Source of the DNA: Pisolithus tinctorius
Lineage: Eukaryota > Basidiomycota > Agaricomycetes > Boletales > Pisolithaceae
Direction of reading: 5' to 3'
DNA: 64,000 nt
NCBI GenBank assembly: GCA_024663395.1
Contig: JANFAH010000007.1
Location: forward strand, 2,046,001-2,110,000
Below the pieces are notes generated by a model, which had not been told where the DNA came from, made no database searches, and saw only the letters and a program-made list of their open reading frames with translations. The translations under genes were made by a program, and so were the position numbers. Positions 1-11,717 of the stretch are shown here, one piece after another. The first letter of the stretch is position 1; every line of letters starts with the position of its first letter.

Positions 1-48
1 TTACCTTACTGCATGCAGATGCTTCATGGTCCATCAATTGTACAGTAT

Positions 49-159
49 TTAGACTGTCAACTCAAGTCCTGGGAACCCAGACTTGAGCTGCACAATTATA
101 TGCAGCATTCTCAGAACTTTGCCCTCAGTGTCCCTTGCAAGGACCACTCTTACTGACAT
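49..159 (-). other. small conserved ORF, copy 1 (36 codons), unknown
   Basis: The minus strand carries a 36-codon frame ending in a stop at 49-51. It matches another 36-codon frame at 38,855-38,965 (+). Shared residues include VRVVL, RDTEG, VLRML, QLKS and PGLE. Both frames have the same length and stop at the same point. Upstream of the methionine this copy has lost register by one base relative to the other copy. It may be the tail of a transposon protein or a small protein of its own. I do not recognise the family. Confidence 0.4.
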
Positions 160-235
160 TTTCCAAAACTTCTGTCATTCACAAAGGTTACTGAAGCCAT
201 CTCACACAGTAGAAACCATAGCCTCAACTTTGGTC

Positions 236-1110
236 TTAGCACAACAGTTTGATCAGTGGGATGATGATGAGACAAATAAAGATAATTGCACACCTTACAC
301 CAGCACAACCCCATTCAGCAAGATGGTAATGAATGCCCTGGTATGGAACAAGCAGTCTTGGCTCAGCAGGGGACCCAGCATCTGCAAGGAGAAATTTTCC
401 TTTAGGTATCTTCAAATCACCTGAAACTGCATGGTCAGAGATGCAGGTATCTGCTGCACTGCCCTCCCAACCCATAAGACAGTATATGAATTGCAGGTTG
501 AAGTCACATGCAAAGAGGCAGTTCTGGGAGACAAACCCTTTATAGTTCCAGTAGTTTGAATGTACAGAGGCAGGAGGAGGTGTCTGGATATGACTGCCAT
601 CAATGGCACTGATTGCATTTCTGAAGTAGGGGAAAAACTTCAGATTATCTCTGATATATAAAGGGACAGTTGCCAGTTGGAAATTGCACATAGTCTGTAT
701 AAAATGGTTGCATTGCAAATGTAGTCACCATTGCATGAAAATGTATGGAAAAGTGCTATAAGAAACAACAAACAAAAAATGACATGTACTTACAATGAAA
801 TAGTGTCATTTGATTATTGAAAATGCTCCCCTGTATGCCTGAATGGCAGGCCAGTAACATATGTTAATGAGATATTGCAAGCTGTTCATTGAGTGAGATA
901 AATCTAGAATTTCTGTGTCCAAGTCAGTGCAAGGTGGCAATAAGCTCTTGGAAGACCTCCAAATGCATCCCAAGTTCACATCAAAGCCATTCTGGGTGAC
1001 CTGCAATCAGTTCCAGCACCAAGTCTTCACTGGAAAGGCTGGAGGTGTGGTATGGATGAGGTGGTTGCCCAAGGTCTACTCCAATCAGCCAGGTTACTGT
1101 GCAGATTATG
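236..1110 (-). pseudogene. PIF/Harbinger (HARBI1-like, DDE_4) transposase relic
   Basis: The minus-strand frames read as a Harbinger nuclease. The N-terminal piece near 1,060-980 contains SSEDLVLELIAGHPE. The catalytic region at 718-300 shows AIDGSHI, a SQNCLFACDF block, GWEGSA, LADAGSP and the ending PYQGIHYHLAEWG. The family cuts DNA and pastes the element through a DDE nuclease. The two Asp positions (IDGSH and LADAG) are visible. The final Glu region, normally after EWG, is missing because the frame runs into unrelated sequence near 300. Several frame changes and stops separate the pieces, so it is dead. CpG is almost absent. Confidence 0.75.
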
Positions 1111-1433
1111 ATACTGAGAATGAATGCCATATACTTTGCTAGATGATGGCATTGTTCTGTGCTGAGAGGGTGCATGTTGGCATCAACATTCACAGAGATC
1201 TTGGTATCATGATCAGCAGCATGGCACAGGTTATGGCTCTGACTCAAATTTGGCATCTGCCATTAGACCCAGGTGAGCCAACATGTGTCAACAATGCTCT
1301 ACACTAGTTGTATACCAATTTCTGAATTAATTCTAAGGTGATTGAGCTCACACTGAATAAACATTGGCTACAGCCCTTGCACAAGTTCACTTCAACAGGT
1401 CAGCATGCACTCATTATGAGGGCAGGGCACTTA

Positions 1434-2158
1434 CTAGTGTTTTGCATTTGCAGGATTATAAGTCCCCTCACCTGCCTCCCACCAGATCTTTGCATTCATG
1501 CCCCATTGTGACTGCAAACAAAGCCATCCATGTTCAATAGTAATATTCTTAACACTGCAGAGGAAATGATGAGGTGGGAGAGCATCACAGTCATACTCTG
1601 GTGCAAACTCCTCACTATGATTCATCAATCAATATACCATATAGAATGCCAAGACATACCACAAAGCATTTGCAAGACCAAATACTTGGGTAGTCTCACT
1701 CCCACAATCAGTTGTCATCTGAAGAGGCATCACACCATCATTTTCAACTGTACAGAGATAAAGATATGCAATAGACATCCTTGGTCAATTGTTGGGAACA
1801 ACCCAGAGACTAAGCCATTTCCCTCACCACTTGTCACAAACTCCCCAAATCAGGAACCCAATGCTCACAAGCTTGTCATGGCCATCAAGAGCAACAAGTG
1901 GCTCACAAACAATCTTCTTAGCAGTTGGGTCACAGAGCTCAAATCCACTAGGATCCTGGTGGTGCATCTCAGTGGTGACATAGTCACAGCTCAAGTGGAC
2001 ACCTGAGTCAAAAGTGATACTCTCTTTGATTGAATCAGTACTGTGATGCTGTGCAGGATCCTTGCCCATCTGATTTAGAACCAATTGATGTTTGAGAGCC
2101 CCAGGCAACATACCTGAAGTTGTGTGGCTACCATGGAGCTGGAGCATTGGTTGACATT
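1434..2158 (-). pseudogene. HTH-integrase transposon protein, copy 2 (C-terminal part)
   Basis: Minus-strand frames match the second copy at 8,931-10,157. Shared segments are KHQLVLNQM, KDPAQH, IKESITFDSGVHLS, DPSGFELCDPTAKK, ALDGHDKLVSIGF, LPPHHFL and ITIEHGW. This belongs to a fungal family of integrase-like proteins with a TTDCGSETT-type block; I assign it from memory of the family, not from a search. Its reading is cut at 2,159 by a solo LTR, and the HTH part resumes beyond the LTR near 3,240-3,074. Stops and frame changes show it is inactive. Confidence 0.6.
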
Positions 2159-2159
2159 G

Positions 2160-3045
2160 TGTCATGACCATGACATTGGCATAGCCCCTAAACACCTACT
2201 CCACCCTATCCTGCACCCTGGAAACCTTTCTTTTCCCTCCTTCAATACATTCCTGTGCTCCTCCAACCCTTCCAACCAAGCTCCACTCCAGTCTGACCCT
2301 CCTGACACATCTCTGCACCTCTCTGAGGTCCCCTGTCCACATTCTGACCACCTCTGCTCACCTCTGCTCTCAGGCCAGTCACATGAAGGCCAGACCTTCA
2401 CCTGTGCCTCCTCCAAGACCTTGGTCAGCTTGGCAGGATGTTGGACTTGCCACCCTGCATTCCAGGATTCTGCCCTTGTGTCAGCTTTTCTCCATTCTTC
2501 CACTCCATCAGTATTTACCCTCTTTCCCCTTGTTGTAGTAGTTCCTTTGTCTCAGTTAAGGTCCCCATCATCCCTACCCTTTATCCCTTGTGTCAGAGGT
2601 ACTGCTAACCTGTTATACATTTATTGATTTGCATTCTACACTGCCCCACCCTTGACCTACATTGTATATAAGGCCACAAAGTACTCCAATGTAATCAGTA
2701 TGAATATGAACAATAAAGTCCCCACTTCCTATTCTCTCTGAGTCCCTTCTGGAATTTCATCTCCACTTCTCTAAGCCCAGTCCTGCCTCTGAAATATGAG
2801 GGCTGAGCTCACACAAGGGGGCAGTGCACTACCTGAACCTGACACCCTCCCATCTGACCTCTGACCTCTGACTCCAACCTCTGACCACAAAACTTTCCTC
2901 TATACTCCTCCACTCATTGTTCATTGCATATCTCACCACCCAGCAGTCAGATTCACTCTGGACTTTGACCCCTATGCTCTGCAGTCCAACCTGCTCCTAC
3001 TCCACTCTAAGAAGAAGTCAGGGGTGTTGTGTGACTTTGACATGT
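2160..3045 (+). mobile_element. solo LTR related to the chromovirus LTR (3' end approximate)
   Basis: It starts TGTCATGACCATG, matching the chromovirus LTR start TGTCATAACCATG at 18,586. It carries TATATAAG at 2,665-2,672 and AGTATGAATAT at 2,697-2,707, the same 11-mer that forms the self-primer in the full element. It also has the block CTCTGAAATATGAGGGCTGA seen in both chromovirus LTRs. No internal coding region follows, so it is a solo LTR, and it is more diverged than the 18.6-29.2 kb copy. The 3' end is not sharply defined (about 2,965-3,047). It interrupts the HTH-integrase gene. Confidence 0.65.
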
Positions 3046-3073
3046 CATGTGACAGTTGCCTCACTGGGCTCAG

Positions 3074-3249
3074 TCAGCTATCATCAGTTGCAGTGGAATA
3101 CACACACCTCATTTGGATACCATGCTCTACCTTCAAGAGCTTGTTGATTGTCTTCTTGTTCATGATGTTTTTATGGTGGTAATCTTGAAGGATCTCCACT
3201 ATGTGTTCATCTTCAGCAGGAGCTGTTAAATCTTGAGCAGTTATGGTGG
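3074..3249 (-). pseudogene. HTH-integrase transposon protein, copy 2 (N-terminal HTH part)
   Basis: The minus-strand frame reads DEHIVEILQDYHHKN, then INKLLKVEHGIQM, which resembles the helix-turn-helix region that precedes the integrase core in this family (a KxEHGIxxS-type recognition helix). It lies just upstream, on the same strand, of the integrase part at 1,434-2,158, separated by the solo LTR at 2,160. I infer one gene split by that insertion. The start is not identified, and LTR copy A begins directly beyond it. Confidence 0.5.
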
Positions 3250-3253
3250 GCAG

Positions 3254-5036
3254 TGTCACACACCAAAGGTGTTTGGTGACATGGACATGGATAATGCTGA
3301 TGAATGGAGATGAAGACTATAGCCCTCATGTGAAGAATGACAGCCAGGGATGTTGGCAGTCATCCATCACACAAGAATGAGTCATCAATGCCAAAGAGAA
3401 AGGAAGGAAGTGAGTTAAGTGCCAATACAAATTCTTAAGTGCCCATGTATGGCATTCCAGTTCTCAACATATCTCCACCAATTCTGCAGATACTGACACC
3501 ATTCCCACACTTGCTTATAGTGCCCAGCCACATGATCCTGCCTTCCAAAGTTGGAAAGGATCTGCACAGTCCACACATTTCTACAGCACTCCCTCCAAAG
3601 ATGCCCATTTTGCTAATTCTTCTGATATGACTGCCTCCACATCAATCATTTTGCTTGTCCCCTTTGCTAGGAACCATGGCTACATATGTATATCTACCAG
3701 GAATTCCTACTAGCTTCCATCCTGAAGTGTCCTGGTACATACCATCCTTGTCTGCCCCCTCTCAGCCCATCCAGCTTGGACAGCACATTCTTTGGTCACC
3801 TTAGGTCTGTCATTCACTTAGAAAGGTCTTATGTGTTTGTTTCAGTCTCTCCAGTCCAAGAAGCATATGGATCCTTCCTCCCTGCTCCCTTCAATGTCTT
3901 CATACCAATCTTGTCCATCATTCTTCCAAAATTGTGACAGCTACAGTATAATCTACTGTTCTCCACTCTCCCTGATCACATCCATGATGAGTATGATGCA
4001 TGTCTTGCCTTCCTATTGCAAGATACAGCAGAAGATGCTCCCCCTTCATCCTCTCTTCCAACAGAGCCTCATTCATGAAGTTTTTATTTGCTTCACTGAG
4101 AGGACAGTTGGGGGGGAAAGTTGCAATCCCCTATGTTCCTGTCACCCCATAGGCCCCCAAAGCTTGACCCCTGTTGACATCTGACTCACCCTGTCTGCTT
4201 TTGGATGTACTATATTGGCATCAGATCAGTGCTGCCTCTCTGTCATCCCACTTTGGCCCAGAAGTGATCTCTTTGAGATGTGACATGCACAGCCTCCCCC
4301 TAATGTGATTCCAGTGTGCTTTCCCAGTTTCTGACATTACTTGACTCATACTTTGACATTCTGACTGTCTTTGACTCACCTATTGCCAATACTTACCAAT
4401 CTTTTGACTTTGCTTACTGATTCTTTGCTTTTGACTTACTTATCCTTACCAATGCTCACCAATGCTTTCTAAGACAATTACCCACCACTTACATTCCTTA
4501 CTCATCAGTTACCAATCACTTACCAAGTGTTTGCACCTTGTTTTCCATAGCAATGCCCCTGTACTGTATATAAATCACTGTACTTAGATAGCTGAATAAG
4601 AAGAAGACATCAGAGAGCCCCTCTTGCTCGCATTTCATCATCACTCAGTAAAACATTCAGCAGCTTCAATAGTTGAGACTTTGTTAAGGGTCTAACTATC
4701 ATCTACTTTGCTTATCATTGTCTATCATCATATATACTTCACTCCAAGTCCTCCCTGAGCTCAGTGCAGCTCAGAGCATCAAATTAAGTCACCATCCATC
4801 CTTCTGTAGGCTGACAGCAGTCTACCCTATTGCTTCCTATCACATTCCTGCTCCTTCTTTGTCAGGAGCACCCCCAACCCTCAGCACTCATCTTTGAGTG
4901 TTGTAGCTCACAAAAAACCCACCCAAATTGAAGGTTCTACCATCTAGGTACTGCATAGGCACACCACCACTCACTCTCATTGTCTTTTGTGTTGGTTTTG
5001 GTTGGTTTTTACCACTGAACCACACTTTGACTCACA
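3254..5036 (+). mobile_element. long solo LTR, copy A (family of four copies)
   Basis: It runs from TGTCACACACC to GACTCACA, with TG..CA ends. Flanks are GCAG (3,250-3,253) and GTAG (5,037-5,040), a 4-bp duplication with one C to T difference. TATATAAA at 4,567-4,574 gives the orientation: about 1.3 kb of U3, then R-U5. Related copies lie at 13,456-15,231, 23,807-25,654 and 37,104-38,721, all in the opposite direction with different flanks. A ruined form of the U3 reading frame described for copy B is visible at 3,439-3,937. No internal domain is attached. Confidence 0.7.
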
Positions 5037-5954
5037 GTAGGAAGGATCAGCTTAGCATTTTCATGGTTTGTGCTATGACAGCATGCCACTGTTGAGTTAG
5101 TCCATGTTGTAATTAGATAACTTTTACCAAATATTGTTTGTTTGGCCTCATTGGTAAGTGCCATGTGTACACTTCATCCCATTGTCTGGATCACATCACA
5201 TGCTGAGCACTGATGGCTCATGTGCATCTCAGGATGGCACACACAGATGTTTTTGTATGTTTTCGACCCATTGTCCAACTGCAGAGTCAATCAACTCCAG
5301 ATTTCACAGCTGTTTTCATTTCTTGAACTTTGGCCAATGTGAATTCCCCAGAAGCAGATGGCACTGTCCCATGTAGAATCCAGGGCAAGCATTAATCCAC
5401 TCACATGGCTGTTTGTTGATCCTCATGCCCATTCTCAGGCTTGAGAGCTTGTCAGTCACCCAGGGTTTGGTACTAGGGTCAAAAGTCTTGTTGCTGGTAT
5501 ACACATGTATTTGTTTTGTCTGTCACACCCTGATAACTCATTCAGCATCCATGGTTAGATTGGCCCTGATCACCTATTTCCAGTTAATTTCGAAGCCAGT
5601 GGTATCTTTGTGATCATCCCTCTTGTCATGACTCTGATTCTTTTTGGTGACCTAGGTCTTTTTTTTTGCAGCTTTGTCATAGCAAGGTCATATGTAGAAT
5701 GTAGCACCCAGTTAGTTGTGTTACTTGGGTGAACCAATAGGCTGGTTTTTCAATGTGGTAAGTGATGTCCCTCTTTTTGGGATAGTAGCACAATAAGTCA
5801 CCAGTGATTGCCCAGCTTCACAGAGCAAAAATGGTGGCAGAATTGTTGCCTGAGTGTTCATACCTTCATTCTTTCACACTCCTTATTTTTTTTTTTTGTT
5901 AAACAAGTCACTCCTTTGACATAGAAATCCCTGATGACCCAGTGTTCTCTCTTT
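5037..5954. other. CpG-poor spacer, no gene assigned
   Basis: T-rich, CpG-depleted DNA between solo LTR A and the alpha-kinase relic. It includes T-runs near 5,660 and 5,890. Short frames are present but none resembles a known protein. It may be the upstream region of the alpha-kinase gene. Confidence 0.3.
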
Positions 5955-8810
5955 TTGAAGCTTCTTACCAAACTTCAGTCCACCAAGTGTGCAAAATGCA
6001 CCAAGAGGCTGGCAAATCTAAATGATCCATCTCTAAAGGTAAGTTGGTACCAAGTCTTCAACTAGCAGTAGGGTAATGGTTCAACTGTAGGATGTGCCTC
6101 AGTGCAAATCATGTGGCTGCATCTACCCTTTTCTGACAGGGAAGTTTGATGCAAGCTGTGATGAAAGTATGTCAATGCATTGTGTCTTCTGGTTGCAAGC
6201 ATTAATGCATTACACCACACCAGATTTTTTGAACTCAGTGTCACAAACATGCAAGTGTACTGCAGTTTCTGTTTGGCTGTTCAAATTTATCATGTATGGA
6301 TAGTTGAATACTTACAACACTAGCATGTACACCAGAAATGACCATCCTTGAATGTGCAGAGCATCATTCTGCACATGCATCTGAGCAACATTTGAACCAG
6401 TATCCAAAGAATGCTGCTTTGCAGAAGGCCACAGAGGCAAATGAAGCAACAGCAACACTCCAACAGCAGAATTGCTCAGAGACATTGAATGTTACCCTTA
6501 GCATGTACCTTTGTCCTCCTGACAAGTTGAAGGCACTGAAAAAGGTCTGTCTCACAGTTGCATCAACTAGGTGTCTTCTTCTAATGTGTTTTTATCCAGT
6601 ATCACATTCCACTTATTCCTGTTGCATTTAAGATGTGTGATAATGCTGAGGAAATGCTGAAGCAGCTGCTAATGAAGGCTTCTAAGGTTTGGAAGGAAGC
6701 AAGTGGAAAGAATGCAACACTTGTGCCATCCTTCAAGAGGTCTGTATAATAACCCACATTTCTCTGTTGACATTTTTTATCTAATATCATATTATTAGAG
6801 ATGATGTGACCTTTGCTGTTGCATGTAGTGCTTCAGAGAACTACCACCTTGAACCAGAATTTATGGCTAGTTCTACAGTAGGCCAAATATGTACAAAAGT
6901 GAAGGGCTGGGGAGCTTTGTCAGAGCAGGACAAGAAGTGGAATGCATTGTCTCTCTGCCTCTTGCTGAATGAGCCTGTTCATAGCAAACCCTTTTTCATG
7001 GTTTAGTGAGGCTGACCTGAGTGATTGATACAAGGTTGACACTTATGAAACAAATGATGAGGACTAGAATCTCATTAACCTTGAAGAGATGGTCTGCAAG
7101 TAGTATCAGTACTGTAGCATCTTGCAAATGCTCCAAGTGCAAGCTGTCAGTTGGTAGGTTTAATCTAGTTCCCACAATCTGTGATACTTATGTTGTGATT
7201 GTATTGAGAGTTCACCACCAAGTAGTATCAGAGTGTATTCTTCCCAAGGACAACTACTGCCCCTGTTGAGTATGAAGCATTCCAGTTCCACCATCATGAA
7301 TGCAGTGTGGATGCTGAGGGAAATATTGATATTTCCATCCACAATGAAGTTGAGACAATCCTCATAGCTAGGGACTGGCAGAAACACATTTGTGGTGCAG
7401 TCTGTAAAGGTGGATATATCTCAAAGGGGCTGAGCAAGTTTGCTTTCTCAATTGGGCTTCAATCCTTGCATTATTAGTTGCCACTGCTGATCAGTAGTGG
7501 CTGCAGGGCTCTTTGAACAAGGTTGACTATGAATTGTTCAATGCAAGCCAGTTTTCTCATTGGAAATTTCAAATAAATTTGATCTTCAAGAATTCAAGCT
7601 TCTCAACCTTGCAAAAGTATTTCCTTGGATCTTTCTACAGGCATGCCAAATCTTTTGGTGTGAAGCTGCTGCCTCATATGTGCCCCTATTTGCCTATGTC
7701 TGTTCTTGATATTTAATGGGCTTTTTTTTTCATAGCTGTGCCTTGACCCCAGCTGGACTTGGCCTTGCACTCACTCAGTCCAGCCTTGGCCTCACCAAAC
7801 CTCTACCTCCAGTTGGTCTAGCATGGTTAGCACTGCTCTGCAGTGCTGTTATGAAGTGTCAGTTCAGTTGAGCCTGACCCAGCCTTGTCTCTGTCCCAGT
7901 CTCTGGCTATCTTTGTCATGCTTTGTAATACTACTCTTACCAATCATATTACCAATCTTTGCAAGACCAGCATTACCAGTCTCCATACTATAGTTACCTC
8001 TAGTATATAAGCCCATAGTTACTCAGCCTGTATCTCCTCAGTCTGAAATCCCCATCTCAGCCTCAGACATGGACTGTGACCCACACAAGGAAATAGTGCT
8101 GCATCATCAGTTGCTAAGTCCAAATAGTCCATAATCTATCTGACCTTTGTTCCCCTCTGATCCCCAACCCCTCAGCCTCACACCTGTATTGGTCTCCAGT
8201 CTGGTCTTTAACCCAGTAATCCTGGACTTGACAGCTTTTACATACAGAGATTAGGTGGAATGTGGATGGTACTTTTGTTGGAACTGTTACAGCCCATGAC
8301 ATTCCACCCAAGCCAACAGATGGTTCTGAGGACAATCATACTCTACTGTTCAGCATCTTCCTCACAGCACCTCTACTATAGTGTGATGGCTTCTATGAGG
8401 AATGAAAGTTCTGTGGAAATACTGATTTTGCACCAAACAGAGATCCTTTGGGAATTGCCATTGATGCATATATCCATCATGTTGTAGTTGACAGTGGAAA
8501 TATGGTCTTACTATCTGATTTGCAAGGTATGTGAATGGTATCAAAACATGTATAGCAGAACCAAAAACTCAATGGTTATCTGTAGGAATTATTCACTGGA
8601 CTCTTCTGTCATACTCTTTGACCCCTGGGCCCATATGTGAGTAACACTTGGGTTTCCACCACCAATTACTACTGATCTTCATCCAGCATTAACCAATCAT
8701 CTGGGCATTGGGATGAGGGTGCAGGTCAAACAAGAAGTACCTCAATGAGCACAGGTGCAACTCTGTTTGTCACTCACTCATGCTTCACTGTAGTGACAAT
8801 GACATTGACA
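5955..8810 (+). pseudogene. alpha-type (MHCK/EF2K-like) protein kinase relic, multi-exon
   Basis: Split coding pieces read in order along the plus strand. There is a Cys-rich N-terminus (CAKCTKRL at about 6,000, then CKSCGCIYPFLTG at 6,100), a middle region (6,338-7,000), and a GGYISKGLSKFAF block near 7,410. Then come WNVDGTFVGTV near 8,250 and AIDAYIHHVVVD with LSDLQG ending near 8,525. DP in ILFDPWAHM follows near 8,610, and HWDEGAGQ plus EHRCNSVCHSL near 8,705-8,770. The last matches the alpha-kinase C-terminal pattern with conserved Cys and His. Exon ends such as the GTAAGT at 6,037 fit spliced genes. In-frame stops and a one-base slip before EHRCN show it is broken. The family is expanded in mushrooms; substrate unknown. 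A possible LTR fragment interrupts it near 7,730-8,240. Confidence 0.6.
7733..8230 (+). repeat. possible LTR-like insertion within the alpha-kinase relic
   Basis: Between kinase pieces ending near 7,710 and resuming near 8,235 lies non-coding DNA with a T-run, a TATATAA at 8,004-8,010 and a pyrimidine-rich stretch, as seen in the LTRs of this window. Clear ends or target duplications were not found, so it may instead be a long intron. Confidence 0.3.
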
Positions 8811-8835
8811 CAATGTTGGCATCTGGTATTCAACA

Positions 8836-8854
8836 CCCCCCCCCCCCCCCCCCC
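8836..8854. repeat. 19-base poly-C tract
   Basis: An uninterrupted run of 19 C residues just downstream of the alpha-kinase relic. Such runs are prone to length errors in assemblies. Confidence 0.95.
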
Positions 8855-8930
8855 AACCACAAACACCCATTGCATATGGGCTTCTAAGCCATAAACCAAC
8901 TATATAATTCATTGTAATAACCACCACTAT

Positions 8931-10157
8931 CTAGTCATATAGCAGTGGTAATGTTCTTGTGAAAACCTGCCAAATATTATGCAGTGTGATCTCAACACCT
9001 AATGAGATGAATACAGCATGCACTTGAGTAGCAAAATCCTTGTCAGTGAATGCAACTAGAGACTCTCCTCCAATCTTTGCCCTCAAATGATGGACAACTG
9101 TGTGATCAAAAGGGATTAGCTGACATTCACCTCCATAGTTAGCTGCTAACACAATGGCAACATTTGGCAAGACTCCAGATGGAAGCTTCTTTGCTGCATC
9201 AAAACAAGTGGGGTGGTTGTTGAAATGTTCCTTTAGTTGATCCAGTTCATGCTGAATGAAAGCAGGCCACAGCCATTGAACAAGCACTCTCTATACTTTG
9301 TTAGCCCAAAATCTTATAAGACAGTAGCAACTTACTCATGGTTTGGATCTGTGGGATTATATATACCCTCACCTGCATCCCATCAGATTTTGGCATTTGC
9401 ACCCCACTGGAGGTGAAAGTGAAGCCACCCTTGCTCAATGACAATATTCCAGACATTATGCAAGAAACAGTGGGGTGGTAGAGGTTCAGTTGACAGATGG
9501 GGGGCAGATTGCTCACTGTCAGGGTTCATTTAGATGGGGCCCATATGTAGAACATGTGCAAGCACACTGCAAAGCAATACTAAGACCAAAGACTTTGGTG
9601 GTCTCACTCCTACAGTCTGTAGTCATTTGCAGGAGCATACCACCAACTCCTGCAATCATATGGAGATACAGGTATGTGATAGCATTCTTCAGATGATTGT
9701 TGGGCACAACCCACAGACCAAGCCATTTTCCTGACCACTGATCATGCACTCCTGAGATGGGAAATCCAATACTTGTGAGCTTGTTGTGACTATCACCTGA
9801 CCATTCATGATGAGGACCTAATGCAACAAGTGGCTGTCAGGTGATTTTTGATGCAGTTGGGTCTCACAACTCAAAGCCACCAGGATCTTGGCATCACATC
9901 TCATTTGTGACAAAGTCCCTACATCTGTGTTACTGTAAAGCATGAACATATGAAAGTTGAATGAAGAGCTACCTGCTTAGATGGATACCATGTTCAAAAG
10001 CAATTCCCTCTTTGATCAAATCCAGGCCCTGATGTTGGGCTGGGTCTTTAGCCATTTGATCCAAAACCAGCTGATGCTTAAAGGACATTGACAATGTGGG
10101 GGATGTGGCATGACTTGCATGAAGTTTGAGCTTTGAATGATGGCATGTGACACCCAC
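8931..10157 (-). pseudogene. HTH-integrase transposon protein, copy 1
   Basis: The minus-strand pieces in order are: FKHQLVLDQMAKDPAQH (near 10,090), IKEGIAFEHGIHLS (10,000), HDQWSGKWLGLWVVPNN (9,745-9,695), a GGMLLQMTTDCRSETTKVFG segment (9,640-9,580), a region near 9,400 ending in the Y-N-P motif typical of the family, then LVQWLWPAFIQHELDQLKE (9,285-9,225) and the C-terminus ending LPLLYD at 8,931. The TTD of TTDCRSETT is the likely second metal-binding Asp. The upstream HTH exon is not found here. Stops at former CGA codons and frame breaks make it a pseudogene. It shares most of its length with the 1,434-2,158 copy. Confidence 0.65.
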
Positions 10158-10199
10158 CTCACTTGGGGCAAAGGATAAGCACTCTCAACAGAAAACTAA

Positions 10200-11478
10200 T
10201 GCATGTACTACCTCATGTGGATGCCATGTTCTGCCCACAACAATGCACTGATTTTTTTTCTTAAAAGTGATATTCCATTGATGACATTCCCCTAATATGT
10301 TAGTAACTCTCTCATTGTCTGGGGGAGCTGGAAAAGCAAGTGTCAGTAAAGTGTATGAAAATCAAACATTTTACAGATGACAGTGAGTGTATTAATTCTT
10401 GCCACTTGGGTTCTGTACAGAATGGTGCATAGCACTGGATTCCTCTGGGAGATCATCATCCACAATGGAGCCATGAGGTTGGGAGGTGCTCAACATCTGG
10501 ATGGTGGAGAAAAACTGTCTGTACCATATGAGTGCATTGAGTCCACAACACTTGCCTGTGGGACAACAAAATTTGAATGGTCCAGCTTCTTGGGAGATGC
10601 TCAACACCTGGGAAAGTGTCTGAGAGGGATCAGCCCCAGTGAAAACTGGCTATGGCCAGGTGTCACATGAGGTGACCACATGTGAAAGTAATGTGACAAA
10701 TATGACATGGTCAATAATCAAAATTACTCCTTCCTTTTTTGGCTATGTTGTGTTGTGATCAGTAGGTTGGATGTGTCTTTTACACTACACACTGCACATA
10801 TGTAGCAACACAGTACACTGCACTGTGCACTGCTCCAGCTGCCTCAATGCCTATGGCATCTGCATCAACTCCACACATATGCATCTGCAGCAAGTATAAT
10901 TTCAGGCAGTCTCACCCAGTATCCAAGGTAACATGGTACTGCCATTTTGTAAGGTAGTCATACTGCAAAACTGATGAACATCATGTGCTGTGACAAGGTG
11001 TGACACTGCAAGACTGATGCATACATTGAAGGCAGAGCTGAAAACATGATTAGATGTAGGTATAAAAAATAAAGGGCAATAATATTAGTTTGATCAGTGG
11101 GCAAGTAAGATATATTTAAGCTGGGATAAGATTGTCAAGTTCTTTGAGGATGCTTTGAGGAATAACACAGTGGCCCCTGTATTTCTTAATGGCCCATGCA
11201 GCTTGTCCCCATGCAGGTGTAGCAGGTGGGCACTTTGGCAGTAGTGGCCAGTTGTGCACAGTTCAAAAGTATATAGTACTCTCAGTATCTTATGTTCCAG
11301 CATTGAAATGGCTCACTTCCATGGATACATACATCAATTTTAAAAACTAGTTCCTGTTCTAATACTCTCTTCCCATGAATCCTAGTTTTCACATCAATGA
11401 AAACTAGCATCATTCTTCAGTTATTTCATTGTCACACTTTTGTCACTCTGATCATGTGACATTCACTGGTTTCACAGT
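10200..11478. other. CpG-poor spacer without an assigned gene
   Basis: No recognisable protein. A 97-codon plus frame (10,377-10,670) and its antisense frame (10,607-10,392) are the longest; neither matches a family I know. Probably old transposon DNA. Confidence 0.3.
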
Positions 11479-11717
11479 TTGACTACCTTAGAGGCTGGGA
11501 CCAAAGAAGAAAAGGAATGCCTTCAATCCTCCAGGTCAGACCCCATGCAGGCTGCAGCTTGGAAAAATTCACTTGTCATGCAGCTGTTATCCAAGCAATG
11601 GCAAAAAGGCAACTCAAAAACATGGAGGATGGACACTGTAAACATGCATGCACTCATGAAAATGTGAGTTCATTTATTTTCCATTCTGTAGAATACTGAT
11701 TTGGAGACTGATCATAG
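11479..11717 (+). pseudogene. upstream exon(s) leading into the Tnp2 gene
   Basis: A plus-strand frame from 11,517 (RQLKNMEDGHCKHACTHE) ends near a GTGAGT at about 11,668, with a CTGTAG acceptor near 11,690. This resembles the 5' exons of mushroom Tnp2-type genes, but the identity of this piece is inferred from position only. Confidence 0.3.

Noticed and set aside
8836..8854. Poly-C run as a functional element.
   Set aside because: A plain homopolymer in old transposon DNA, likely slippage; its exact length may be an assembly artefact.
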